Source of the DNA: Melastoma dodecandrum
Lineage: Eukaryota > Streptophyta > Magnoliopsida > Myrtales > Melastomataceae
Assembly: GCA_029817715.1 (NCBI GenBank)
Contig: JARUPY010000321.1
Location: 744,001-808,000, forward strand
Direction of reading: 5' to 3'
DNA length: 64,000 nt
Shown here: one piece after another, positions 45,457 to 56,140 of the stretch
How the letters are laid out: every line of letters begins with the position of its first letter
Numbering within the stretch: position 1 is the stretch's first letter
Program-made: the position numbers and the translations under genes
The notes under the pieces: generated by a model
The model's database searches: none
What the model saw: only the letters and a program-made list of their open reading frames with translations
Told to the model about the DNA's origin: nothing

Positions 45457-47475
45457 TCACCCTAGTTGCCTTCTATCCTCGTTGGATTTGTACACCAGAA
45501 GGTGATAATCTCCCATATAACTGAACGCCAATGCCTTCCCAATCTCTGTTGCTTGAGAGAATGCCATCTGACGACGATCAAGCACACCATTTTCACTGAA
45601 ACTGAACCTGAATAGCAAATCGCAGTTACTGCACGCAACATAAGTAATGATAGTTCCATATTTTCTGGAACCATTACCCAAGAGTTGGTTGCATCAACAA
45701 ATATTATCAAAAAGAAACTCTACCTGATGAAACTCTCAGGAGAAAGGATTTATCATACTATTCACTATGCAGAGTTTTCTTACCGTTGAAATGATAATTC
45801 GTTCGAACACCCTGGGCATTGGGTCATGTTAGGAAGCCAAGCAAATTCAGTATTGTAAGTCATCAAAGAAAGAAAAACCAGGTGATAGACCAACCAGTGA
45901 ACTATTTCTTGCCACAAAACCTATATGTGCAGTTCAATAAGTCTTGTCGTATCTTTAACAGGAAAACTACTTTATCAATAACATTCAATCAGAAATGTAT
46001 CGCGAAATGGTAGATGCTTATTTCAGTTCTGTGAACGTGACAAACCACTAGTTAATAGGAGTTTACCGAGCAGCTTCTAGCAGTCGAGTAGCAATGTGCT
46101 TTCTTCTGTGATAAGGAGCTACCCAAATGGCCCGGATTCCACATGTAACAGGAATCGCTTTCTCCTCACAGAAGGTCGCTCCATTTGGTTTCACGACTAA
46201 CATATCATTCTTCTTAACAGAAGTATCCTTCACCAATTCTCTCTTAAGAATTATATTCCCAAAGGGAAGAGGGGAAGGCTCAACCCTTGTCCTGGCTTCT
46301 TTCTTAATTGGGCCGCTATGTTCAAACTTTTCTAGAGAAGACACGAGCCTGAATGCTTCTTTTATTGGTTCAGCAACCAAACAACCCACAATTCTATGAG
46401 CAGCCACAAATAAATAGACCTGAAAATTCAAACTATTGCAACATTAAAAGAAGGAAAGAAAATACTGAAGAAAATATGGCAGAAACAAATCATATTTAAG
46501 TAAAAAAAATAAACTGAAAATTTTAAAGAAGGCAAGCTGAAAAAACCAACAACACCTTGCACAACTTATGATATATCCATCCGTATCCGAGATCAATTTC
46601 CATCATCTTCACAATGTCTTTCACCTGCAATTGCCAACATCAAGAAATTGATCTCAAACGCCCAATTAAGCTTTCCTGTTTCATGCTAATCATTTAAAAA
46701 ACTCTGAAGCACACAACAAAGCTTCTTTTCTTTAGATAAGGCCTAATCCATACCTTGTTTATTTTCACTGGAGGATCACAATTCTGCACGAAAATAATTC
46801 GTCCAAAGTCATCTGAACCTTCAACATTAAGAATCCTCTCGTTACACCAGCCCTGAAGAAAGGGAAGTCAATATTTCTTTGACTGATGATGGGAACAAAA
46901 TCAACCAAATAGTAACAGAAAAGCGACAGTGAGAAGAACCTTAAAGCGAATCCCATGTGTATAATTTTTGTGAAATTCCATGTGAGCCTTTTCATCCCCC
47001 TTGTCACCAGGAGAATACTTCATCCCACATTCTGAGCATGTCCTAATAAGAAAATCAGACTGACCAAACTCCAAATGGAACTGGCCATAGCTCCTCTTCC
47101 TGTTCCTGTTCAAATGATCGGATCTCCTTAGTAATCTTTCTAGGATCGAGCAATAACCGACAGGAACAAGCCGTTTAGAAAATGTTTCGTCAATGTTTCC
47201 AGTGGCTCCAATTCTACAATCACAGGAAATTTAAAAGCTTCGAAAAGTAATCAGCAATACTTTTTTGACCCACTTTGAAGAACAAAGAGGAAAGAGTAAA
47301 GAAGAAACCAGAGAGCATACACATACACTGATTTTATAGCTCTGTGCTTGAAGGTTTGCTGTACACAATGCTGTTTGCCATAAACCACCAAGTCATCATC
47401 GAACGCTTGTGGCGGCAGATAAACAGACGATGCCGGAACTGATTTCTTGAAGAAAGACTCAATGTTTTGCTGCAT
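45457..47475 (-). CDS. CTF7: Cohesin acetyltransferase CTF7/ECO1 (ESCO), copy B, six exons
   Basis: This is a paralogue of the gene at 15501-18413 with the same six-exon plan. Exons on the minus strand are 47475-47327, 47213-46940, 46852-46754, 46624-46556, 46419-46067 and 45607-45457. The total is 1095 nt, giving 364 aa, all GT-AG and in frame. It keeps the PIP box (QQNIESFF, residues 2-9), the C2H2 zinc finger ([15 protein letters not shown]...HMEFH) and the acetyltransferase motifs ([44 protein letters not shown]). It also keeps the C-terminal [19 protein letters not shown]. An in-frame upstream ATG at 47526 would add 17 residues; I prefer 47475, which matches copy A. Both copies look functional, so SMC3 acetylation may be shared or one copy specialised. 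Confidence 0.9.
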
Positions 47476-49081
47476 TCTGGTATTGTGGCTGTTCAAATGG
47501 AAGCACAGTTCCTGAAGGTCATACATGATATTGCAACAACTGCCGGTTAGACGTCAAGAATACCATGACGCAGAGAGATTTTGATACATTGTTGCATAAT
47601 AAGGTCAGACAAAACTTTGCAACATTCAATTTCAGTGGAGGCTGAAAGCCAGTGCATGGAAACCGTTTATCCGAAGCAAAGGGAATCAGCCAAGAATGAA
47701 GAAAGGGAACCCCGTATCAGAAGACATATTTTATTGTCATAGAACTCTTGAATAACTTATGTGAGCCATTCTTGCTTGGACAACAGAGTGTCCATGGACT
47801 CAAAGAGTGTACTCTCTAACTATCGATTCTGTGCTTGGACAACATTCTAACTGTAGATTGAGAAAACCCTCAGTTGGAAATCCCACTCTACAAATGATAT
47901 CTATCGACCAAGATTATCAACCTCAGAACATCCTTACACGGATAATATAATAAGCCATGCGTATAAAAGACATTCCCATCCTCTACCAGACCAAATTACA
48001 AGCTGGGTTAAACCTTTACACAGGTACCTTTAACAACCTTGCAAAGCCATACAAAACGCAACCGCATTCTCGTATACTGGTGAGCAAACCAATGATATCA
48101 GTGGATCATCTTCGCCTCCAATGGCTGTCCCAATCAGCCGTTGAAAAAAAAACTAACCTAATTTACACCCAGAAAAAGAAAGCAGCCTCTAAACCACTCC
48201 ATTCCAACCATCTGTCGTATCCACAGCCATATGACAGGGAAGGAGATCCCTCACCCAGAATCATCCACACAGATTCCACGCCTAGGGCGAATTCGGATTT
48301 GGAAGACGAGGTGGGTGGGGGGGCGGGGGCGGGCGAGAACCCCTTAAGCAATAGTAATATACACACATACCTCGACAAAACGGAAACTCCGACTTCCGAC
48401 AAAGGGGGCGTCTGGTGCTTTGGGGTTTGCAAGAACGGAGGAGGAGGGCCGCCGTGGTTGGGGCCAAAACGGTTACTCGAAATTTCGACGGAGGCGGTCG
48501 TGGATTTCCCTTGGCGGGAAAGTGGGAACTAAAAAAAGGCTTCTTCAAACCAATGCCCCGCCGGGGGGGATTTAGGGAAATTAGTCAACGAAATAGGAAA
48601 AATTTATAAAATAATAAAAGTTACCAAAACAGGCTAAAGTTTCGTTTGTTTTCAATGAAACCCTCTGCTTGCAAAATACCCCAAAAGAATCCGTACGTAT
48701 ATAATTTACCGGATGATTTTTACATCTGCAAAACACATAATTTTGACATCTTTTAAAAAAAAAAAATTCATACATTACAAAAGTTGGTATTTATGTCGAA
48801 ATTGCGTTTAAAGTGAAAGCATATGTAAATGCAATTATTAATTCGATAGCCAAATACAATTTGTTCCTACCCCCCACCACTCCTTCCTCTATCATGCTTC
48901 CTCCCCATGTTTTAGTTCAGTTCCCCCTTTCCTCTGTCGTCAAACTGCCTCAGCATACCTCTAAAGCTTGCCCAACTGTGTCAATTGCGCATGTCACTGA
49001 TATGGTGACTGTCATGCTTGCTACCGACAATTGCCCAGTTATTGATGGCGTCGTTCTTTATTAATTGAGCAGATGTCGTAA
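47476..49081. other. CTF7-B leader, promoter and flanking DNA
   Basis: There is no independent gene that I can support. The ORF at 47957-48532 has no recognisable motif and is on the opposite strand to CTF7-B. GC-rich 48250-48560 is probably the transcription start and leader of CTF7-B, with an E2F-like site at 48511-48522. 48560-48810 is AT-rich. 48813-49064 is an ORF of uncertain nature next to the copia fragment. Confidence 0.45.
48511..48522. promoter_or_regulatory. E2F consensus site upstream of CTF7 copy B
   Basis: TTGGCGGGAAAG (reverse CTTTCCCGCCAA) is a textbook E2F binding sequence, about 1.04 kb upstream of the CTF7-B start and in its GC-rich presumed promoter. Copy A has a weaker E2F-like site in the corresponding place. 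The S-phase role of CTF7 fits E2F control; binding is inferred. Confidence 0.5.
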
Positions 49082-49435
49082 GTGGATGGAACCATTCGTC
49101 AACCCCCTGCGAAGATAACAGTTTCCAATGGCCTTCGCATTGCTAACCCGAAGTTTTCGCCTTGGATGAGGTTCAATCACCGAGCAAACTTACTCACCAC
49201 GGTGTCGCTAGAAAGGATGTTGTTTGAAGTCTATGACATCCTTCCCGCTTACGAGATCTGGTCGGCCATCTGTTGCCTCTACCCCAGAACACCTCTGCGT
49301 GTGAGCTCGAGCTCCGCGATGGCGTACTCTCCCTACGTCTCATTCACGAGACAATGTCAGTATTACCTACCAGACTTCAAGAGCATTGGCGACCAACTTG
49401 TTGCCATAAAAAACCAGTGCGTTCATCGGAGTTGA
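49082..49435 (+). pseudogene. Ty1/copia gag fragment
   Basis: The frame MDGTIRQPPAKITVSNGL...NPKFSPWMRFNHRANLLTTVS...EVYDILPAYEIWSAICCLY...FKSIGDQLVAI follows the pattern of the plant copia gag (UBN2/Retrotran_gag type): the W-x-R position, the 'V..A.EIW..L...Y' segment and the later 'S..D.L..I' segment. It ends at a stop at 49435, and the downstream frames (49555-49863) are only loosely protein-like. No LTRs or pol were found, so this is an isolated fragment. Confidence 0.5.
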
Positions 49436-49964
49436 TTGTTTAGACCCTCCATGGTCTTCCTTCTACATGCAAGAGTCTAGTCACAACGCTTTCATACACT
49501 GCGACCGATCAAACATTTGATCAAGTCAAATCCGATTAATTTCTTATCGACTGTGTGTTGTACTCATTTGCGTCACCATCATGTCATGTGAAAGTGATGC
49601 CTCGCATAATAAATGACGCTCCGATTACTGTTGAACATAAACCAACTCCACTTTTGAGCAATCACCGTTGGCTTCGTCTGGAAGCTCAACTTTTCTGGTA
49701 TCCCCGACCACTCATCGTCAACGGAACCCAGCTAGCCCAAGGACTACCACTCCCCTTAACGGGAGTTTTGTTCCTTAATGACGTCATTTGGCGAAAAAGT
49801 TTCCAAATTCGCGAATTAACCCACCGAAGTCGGCCTTATAAAGGCCGACTTCACTACACTTAGAAAAAATAATTGGCAAACGAAGTCAGGGACGCTGCAT
49901 GAAGGAAGTCGGCCTTTGTAAAGCCGACTTTGATCCGACTACCCTGAAGTCGGCCTTTGTAAGG
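49436..49964. other. Flank containing hairpin repeats
   Basis: No gene is present. 49826-49852 is a perfect 27-nt hairpin with 12-bp arms (GAAGTCGGCCTT and AAGGCCGACTTC). A second copy with a mismatch is at about 49905-49931 and a third starts at 49946, where it is interrupted by the retrotransposon. Two more copies lie at 61379-61404 and about 61423-61445 on the other side. Confidence 0.7.
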
Positions 49965-49969
49965 CCGAC
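49965..49969. repeat. Target-site duplication of Tat element copy 2, left
   Basis: CCGAC is repeated exactly at 61360-61364. Five base pairs is the normal duplication length for Ty3/gypsy integrase. Confidence 0.9.
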
Positions 49970-50087
49970 TGTTTGCGTAGGAAACGGATTTGCGTCAAGG
50001 CTGTGGTGGTCTGCGTTGGCGGGAGTGTCGAAGGCGGAGATGCGTACCGGGACTACGGTGGCTCGTCCTGGCGTTGAAGTCGTGGGT

Positions 50088-50299
50088 GGAGGGTTGTTAC
50101 CAGAGCTACGGTTGCTCACTCTGATGGTGGAAGTGAAGGGGGAAGGTTGTTACCAGAGTTACGGTTGCTCACTCTGATGGTGGAAGTGAATGCGGAGGGT
50201 TTTTATCAAAGCTACGGTTGCTCACTCTGATAGTGGAAGTGAAGGCGGAGGGTTTTTATCAGAGTTACGGTTGCTCACTCTGATGGTGGAAGTGAAGAC
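50088..50299. repeat. 53-bp tandem repeat in LTR, four copies
   Basis: The unit contains CTACGGTTGCTCACTCTGAT and is repeated four times with a few differences. The other LTR has five copies at 60539-60803. Confidence 0.9.
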
Positions 50300-50422
50300 C
50301 AATGAAACCTTAAGGGTCTCGCCCCGGTCGGGGATTCCTAACAACTACGCTAAGGGGTGACGAGCAAAATAAGCTTCTGTTGGCTGTTTTGTTCGTTACT
50401 TTCTCTGAGAGAGATCTCCTCC

Positions 50423-50431
50423 CTTTTATAC
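50423..50431 (-). promoter_or_regulatory. TATA box of the Tat LTR promoter
   Basis: Minus-strand TATAAAAGG lies about 450 bp from the outer LTR end, the expected U3/R position. The corresponding site in the 5' LTR (near 60910-60935) is missing because a short stretch is deleted there. Confidence 0.55.
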
Positions 50432-50880
50432 TCAGTCTGTTATGACCTTCTAAAGATCTTCCAAACCCAACTCAACCCAAGAATCTCGGAGCTATCTGAT
50501 TCCCACTCATTTGAACGTGGATCAACTCCTCTGACTTCGGGTTTGATTGATTATCTTTAAGACGTGTGCTAGTGTTATGCGTGGGTAACAAGTCCCAATT
50601 ATCTCGGGGCCATGGAACCGTTTTCCTTTGACACGTGTTCCTTACAAGCGTAGGCTTATAGTCTTAATATCCTCTATAGGCACAAGCTTGTAGACTTTGT
50701 ATCGCAGGCGCAAGCCTATAGACTTTGCGTCGCAGGCGTAGGCCCTTGATTAAAAGGTTACTATTCTGCCTCTATAGACTTCCTCTTGTAGGCACAAGCC
50801 TAATATGTTTATCTCGGCAGTGGGCTTTTGTGGGCTTTGTCAGAACTAGGCCCAAGATTTTCTATAGTGTCAACATAAGT

Positions 50881-50891
50881 CCCCTTTTTTT
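50881..50891 (-). other. Polypurine tract
   Basis: Minus-strand AAAAAAAGGGG followed by ACTTA and then the 3' LTR start. This is the plus-strand priming site for reverse transcription. Confidence 0.7.
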
Positions 50892-51098
50892 GCCAAGAGG
50901 ACTTCCGTTGCCTGAGCATCTCTGACAAAACTTGTGCCATAAGATACCCCTCCATCTCCTGCACTAGGAAAAAACTCATTATCTCCGTGTTTAAAGAAAC
51001 TCTTTGTCTTCTCGCCAAAGAAAATTCTTTCGCCTTCTTTTCTTTAGGTTTTCTGAAAAATCCTTCGTACGCCCCTCGAAAACCCTAGTTTCTTGACG

Positions 51099-52490
51099 AT
51101 GTCCAAGCTTTCTTCCTTTCAATGGCATGCCCACCGCGCTGGTCCTTATGGCGTGGTTCCATCGGGCGAGAGTGGGTTAACGTTGGGTCTTGTTCTTGCC
51201 CCTTCTCTTTTCCCTGAGACGGTCCCCCATGAATATCTGCTCACCGAGACTCCCATCCCTATTTGTCGCGAGAACTTTACAGATCCTCTGAATTGGGAGA
51301 AGAAAAGCGGTTTCCTTTGTTTTCCATCTATGGATAAGCCGACATTGCACAAGTGGTTCGACGCTTGGCTCGCGAAACTGGAGCGCAGGCTGAAGGTTTA
51401 CGGCCTGTGGTCATTTGTTCGATTGTCGATCGCCGGGAAGCGCTGCGACCATCGGGTTTGCACGAGTCTTCTTCCTTTCTGGAACGACTCAGATAACTGC
51501 TTTTACTTCCCTGAGGGACCCATGAGCGTGACCTTGAAAGATATTTCCTTTCTGACGGGGTGTCAAGTGACGGGTCTTCCAGTTCATCTTTATCTCTTTG
51601 ATGGAGATTACCGACCTCCTGAAATGCTCCAAATTCCGAGCACAACTCAAAGACATTTGGTAAAATCCCTTAGCGACTGGGGAAAGGCTGAGGAGGTGGA
51701 ATTTTATAGTGTGTGGCTAAGCAAGTATATTTTTTGTTTTGTCGGTAAGCGCGTGCTGAAGTTGGTTTATGGGATAGCCAACTTTTAAAGTTCAGCACCG
51801 TCCAAACCAGTTGCCTGGGCTCCATTCTTCTTAGGGTTAGTCTACCCAGGTTTGCACAAGGCGACAACGTGTAGCAATCCCTTCCCAAAGTATCCAGTTG
51901 GTGGTCTTTTATGGCTTGTCCACCTGTGGTCTTGTGTGTTGATGCCCGGGCTTACAGTGCATAAGATGCCTTCTAGTGCAACTTTAGTTGCATGTTATGG
52001 GATGCACATGCTGGAGGCATGTTGCCGTGCCAAGGATCAATGGCTGTCGGTTTCTGTGACAGGACACATGCGACTCATCACAGACACTGGTCGTGTCGAG
52101 CGCCGCAATTGGGTTCCTTTACCAGCTGGCCATCAAATTTTGAAGCGTCACCAGAAGCTTATTTCGAGTCCATACTGGGACTCGGTATTGACCTGTAGAA
52201 ACCTTATCTGTGTGAGAAGGGGGTTATTCTTTCGAAGTCTACAACCCTCAGTTCTGTGCGCGACAGTTAGGATTTGTGCAGAGTTCTTCAGTGCCCTTTG
52301 CTGACACACCCAACCTTGAACTCCAAACGAGAGTCACCATCTCCTATCCAAAGGAGACCCTTGAGTCCGTTTTGGCTAAGAAGCGGAACTCCGACGCATG
52401 TAATATTCTCTTGAATACACCTCAGTGTCTGCCACAGAGCTTTTCTCTGTTCAGTGGGCGATCTCTTTTGATATCTTATTGAAGCAAATG
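51099..52490 (+). pseudogene. Antisense plant-mobile-domain (PMD) ORF inside the Tat retrotransposon
   Basis: A 229-residue open frame from 51099 to 51788 carries PMD features: GLTLGLVLAPSLFPETVPHE, WFDAWLAKLERRLKVYGLW, CFYFPEGPMSVTLKDISFLT and GCQVTGLPV. After 51788 the homology continues in other frames: GGLLWLVHLWSCVLMPGL at about 51899-51955, and VYNPQFCARQLGFVQ then SYPKETLESVLAKK at about 52230-52390. These are the C-terminal PMD motifs, so the gene is frameshifted or has an unrecognised intron near 51790. It lies antisense between integrase and the 3' LTR, where extra ORFs are known in Tat-lineage elements. Its role is unknown. PMD proteins of host genes act in silencing and development. 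Confidence 0.75.
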
Positions 52491-52838
52491 TCTTTTCTCC
52501 AGACTTCGACGGAACCTGACCTCCACCTTACGGCTGACCGTGACTCCAAAAGCGAGTATGTCGAGGATCATATAGTCTGTTCTTTTCTTAGGGGTATCAA
52601 AGAGTGATACCCTCGAACTTTTCTTTGGATGTTGACTTCAAATCTAATTTTTTAGTCTACAGTAATAAAGCTTTACTTGATTAGCTTTTCACTATCTGTT
52701 CCCATAAAGATGGGCAATGTTTACTCAGAATCTTGCTATGCAATTCCCAGATAGTCTTCCTATAAAGCTTCAAATACTTGCCATTGATCTTTAAATGTTG
52801 TTTAACTCCATCAAGGGTCGACTACCTGTAGCTATTCG

Positions 52839-54007
52839 CTAAAAAAGTCTCACCACTTGATATACCCCTTCCCAGCTAGGAGACCACTTTCCAAGAATTT
52901 GGTCTTTAATCCTTATTGGTAGGATCATTTTCCAAACCAAGTCGCCGACTTGAAAGTGCTTGTGGACAACTTTCTTATTGTAATGACGGGCTATTCTTTG
53001 CTTATGCACCTCAATTCTGTCTACAACGTCTAGCCTCTTCTTTTCTAGTTCTTCCATGGCTATGTACATGGCCTCGTCTTGTAGGCAAGGCTGGCTAACA
53101 CGGAGCGACTTGTACCTCATTTCAATAGGTAACACTGCGTCGTGACCATAGACTAATATGAATGGAGTTTCTCCGGTGCTTTCACGTTTGGTAACTCTCA
53201 AAGGCCAAAGAGTATCATCCAAGATTTCGTGCCATTTTCTCGGATTAAGCCCAATCATCTTCTGGATATTGTTTTCGATAAGCTTATTGGAGGCTTCGGC
53301 CTATCCGTTTGCCTGAGGGTAATACGGGGTGGAATTCAGGACTGAGAAACCAAATTCCTCGGCGAATTCCTTTACTTTTAAATTATTAAAAGCTGTTCCA
53401 TTGTCCACGACAATGTTCTGAGGAATGCCAAAGCGGTAGATGATGTTAGTTCGCAAGAAGCTGATGACCTCGCTATGGTCAACTTTCTTGTAGACTCGAG
53501 CTTCCACCCATTTGGTGAAGTAATCTGTTACTACCAAAATGTATGCATCCCCTCGGCTAGAATGGGGGTGGATCTCTCCTATAACATCTAATGCCCAAGT
53601 CCTGAAGGGCCAGGGTTTGATTATGGGGGTTAACTCGGTTGCTGGAGCACGAGTTATGGGGCCGTGTCGTTAGCATTCTTGGCATCCTTTGGCCATCTCG
53701 ATGCAATACTTCATCATTGATGGCCAATAAAACCCATGTCTACGGATGATCCAGCACATTTTGATCCCTGCTTGGTGTGATCCGTAGAGTCCTTCGTGAG
53801 TTCCATCATTAACGGGGTAGCTTCGTCCAAGTCTACACATCTTAGAAGGACTCCGTTTGCGTCTTTTCTGTAGAGCACCCCGTCCAAAAGGACGTATGAC
53901 AAAGCTTGAACTTTAACTCGCTGTTTGACTTTTTGATTAGGGTCCACTAAAAAGGTAACTATTGGTTTCCTCCAATCTTTTTCTTGCTCCATTATGTCTA
54001 CAGCCAT
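52839..54007 (-). pseudogene. Integrase of Tat element copy 2
   Basis: The C-terminal part (52839-53258: PLRVTKRESTGETPFILVYG, then FQVGDLVWK) and the core (53301-53537: VVTDYFTKWVEA, then IVVDNGTAF and STPYYPQANG) are clear. An in-frame TAG follows PQANG where the next residue precedes AEASNKLI, so a single nonsense change separates the core from its catalytic glutamate. The N-terminal zinc region (HEGLYGSHQAG and CQEC, about 53660-53800) lies in another frame. The inserted CCGAC target duplication shows that integrase was active when this copy moved. Confidence 0.88.
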
Positions 54008-54084
54008 AATTTTGGTTTCTAGCTGAAGATGCGAACTTATTTCAGGTATGTTTCCTTGTTCTAGTCTGGCTTTATACCCAGATG

Positions 54085-54445
54085 CTAACTAGGCCAGACC
54101 ATTGGCCACAAAGTTCACTTCACGCCCCACGAATTGGAACAAGACGAGTTCGAAACCTGTAACGAGTCGCTGGACTATCTCTAGATAGGGCAGTAGTTTA
54201 CCTTGACAAGTGCACTCTTCGTTGACTTGGTTAATGACTAGCTACAAATCTCCTTTGATACGGGCGTGTTTCGCCTTCAGCGTTAGTAGCTCTTTTAACG
54301 TCGTTATCAATGCCTCATATTCTGTTGCATTATTGGTAGGTATAACTTGTAAGCAAAAAGCTAACCTGATGTCTTTACCCATTGGGGAAATTATGTGAAC
54401 TCCTATTCCAGCTCCATTCTTAGTGGATGAGCCGTCAAACCAAGC
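54085..54445 (-). pseudogene. Additional RNase H of Tat element copy 2
   Basis: The minus strand reads WLDGSSTKNGAGIGVHIISP, then NNATEYEALITTL, then (after a stop at KGDL) VINQVNEECTC and FVGREVNFVANGLA. The D, E and D positions of an RNase H fold are visible. It lies between the RT-attached RNase H and integrase, which defines the Tat lineage. One in-frame stop is seen. Confidence 0.75.
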
Positions 54446-54448
54446 CTG

Positions 54449-55966
54449 TCAAACCTCCTCAATTGCCTCTCCTTGGTCTATGGATGTGGCCGGGTCGTAA
54501 TCGACTAGGAAGTCAGCCAGGGCTTGTCCTTTAACCGACTGTTGAGACTTATACCTCAGGTCATAAGGGGATAAGATTAGGCTCAATTTACTAATTCGTC
54601 CACTTAATAATGGACTCTCGAAAAAGTATTTAATAATGGGTGATTTAGACACCACGTGATCTTCGCTGCTTCCAATGTAATGCCTTAACTTCATGACTGC
54701 GTAGAATACTGATGGACATAGCTTTTCCTTTGAGGCGTATCTGCCCTCGACCGGGGTCAGTTGCTTCGATAAGTAATAAACGGCTCTTTCACGTCTGTTC
54801 TCATTTATTTGAGCTAACATAGCCCCTATGGTAATTTCAGTGGCTGCCACGTAGAGAATGAAAGGTTTCCCCGGTTGAGGGGGTATTAACACAGGTAGAT
54901 GCGTTAGATACTTCCTTAGAGCATTGAACGCCTCCTCGTGCTTTTCCGTCCACCTGAAACTGTTTTATCCCCTCAATAGATTGCCGAATACTTCAGTCTT
55001 TCCGGCGATATTCTCAATGAACCTTCGCAGGTAATTGACTCTACCGAGGAATGCTTGTAACTCTTTTTTGTTTCTGGGCGCAGCCAAATCTTGGATGGTT
55101 TTATCTTGTTTTGATCAACCTCTATATCGCGTTGGTGTACCAAGAAGCCTAGAAATTGTCCGGCTTTGACGCCAAATGCGCATTTAAGCGGGTTTAGTTT
55201 TAGTTGGTGTTTTCTCATCTTCATGAAAGCATTGCTGAGATGGTCTACATGGAGATCTTCTCTTGTCGACCACAATATCATCAATGTAGACTTCTACTGT
55301 CTTGCCGAGAGAGGTATCAAATATAGTATTCATCGCTCGCTGATAAGTTGCGCCAGCATTCTTCAATCCAAATGGCATGACGACCCATTCGAAGATCCCT
55401 ATGGGACATTTGAACGCTGTCTTGTGTATGTCTTCCTCAGTGATGAAGATTTGGTTGTAACCAGAGCACCCGTCCATAAAAGACATAATCTGATGCCCTG
55501 TTGTCTTGTCTACAAGATCGTCTGTGATTGGCATTTGGTATTCATCTTTTGGAGTGGCGCGATTGAGATCTCGAAAGTCTATCCAGACTCTAATTTTGCC
55601 ATTCCTTTTAAGGACAGGAACTATACTGGAAATCCATTCTGTATAGCGTGAGGTCATAATATAACCTGCTCGAAAAAGTTTTTTAACTTCTTCAAAGTCT
55701 AGTTGCGTGACTTCAGTAGTCATGCACCTGGGTGCTTGCTGCACCGGCTTAAAATCCTTTTTAATAGGAAGAGTGTGTTCTACAAGTCTACGGTCCAATC
55801 CTGGCATTTCAATGTAATCCCAGGCGAAACAGTCTTTAAATTCCTCAAGTACTCCCCTAATTGCATTAAAAAGTTCTTTATTTATAGAAGAACTGATGAA
55901 AAGAAATCTAGGAGATGACTCACTTCCGAGGTTAATGCTTACCAATATGTCGTAAGGTGTCATCAA
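54449..55966 (-). pseudogene. Reverse transcriptase-RNase H of Tat element copy 2
   Basis: A 260-codon frame (55184-55966) holds the RT fingers and palm: GKIRVWIDFRDLNRATPKDE, IFEWVVMPFGLKNAGATYQR and catalytic YIDD at residues 227-230. Just after YIDDIVV the frame shifts and continues at 54973-55284 (MKMRKHQLKLNPLKCAFGVK). RNase H follows at 54449-54892 (PFILYVAATEITIGAMLAQ; KLRHYIGSSEDHVV). Its function is first-strand cDNA synthesis and RNA removal. Confidence 0.9.
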
Positions 55967-56140
55967 AGACTCACGTTCCTCAGAACCACCTAGTCGGTAG
56001 ACACGGGCTTATTACAAGCATTAGGAGCTTTAAGCGCTTCTGAGTTTATTGAAAACCAAGAGACAGGCTGTTTACAACAGTAATTTCCTTGGTAGACTTG
56101 AAGTTGTTGAAGGACATCAGCAACTGCTTCTGTTACTCTT

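Larger units (their letters stand above)
49970..50875 (-). repeat. 3' LTR of Tat element copy 2
   Basis: On the minus strand it runs TGTTGACACTATAG...CGCAAACA, 906 bp. It contains four copies of a 53-bp tandem unit (50088-50299) and a minus-strand TATAAAAGG at about 50423-50431. Relative to the 5' LTR it lacks about 295 bp near 49990 and has one tandem unit fewer. Confidence 0.9.

Noticed and set aside
47957..48532. 191-codon plus-strand ORF upstream of CTF7-B
   Set aside because: It has no recognisable motif, overlaps the presumed CTF7-B promoter on the other strand, and two other frames are equally open in the GC-rich part.
51093..51788. PMD ORF as a host gene interrupted by a retrotransposon
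   Set aside because: It lies wholly inside the LTR-bounded element, between the polypurine tract and integrase, where Tat elements carry extra ORFs.
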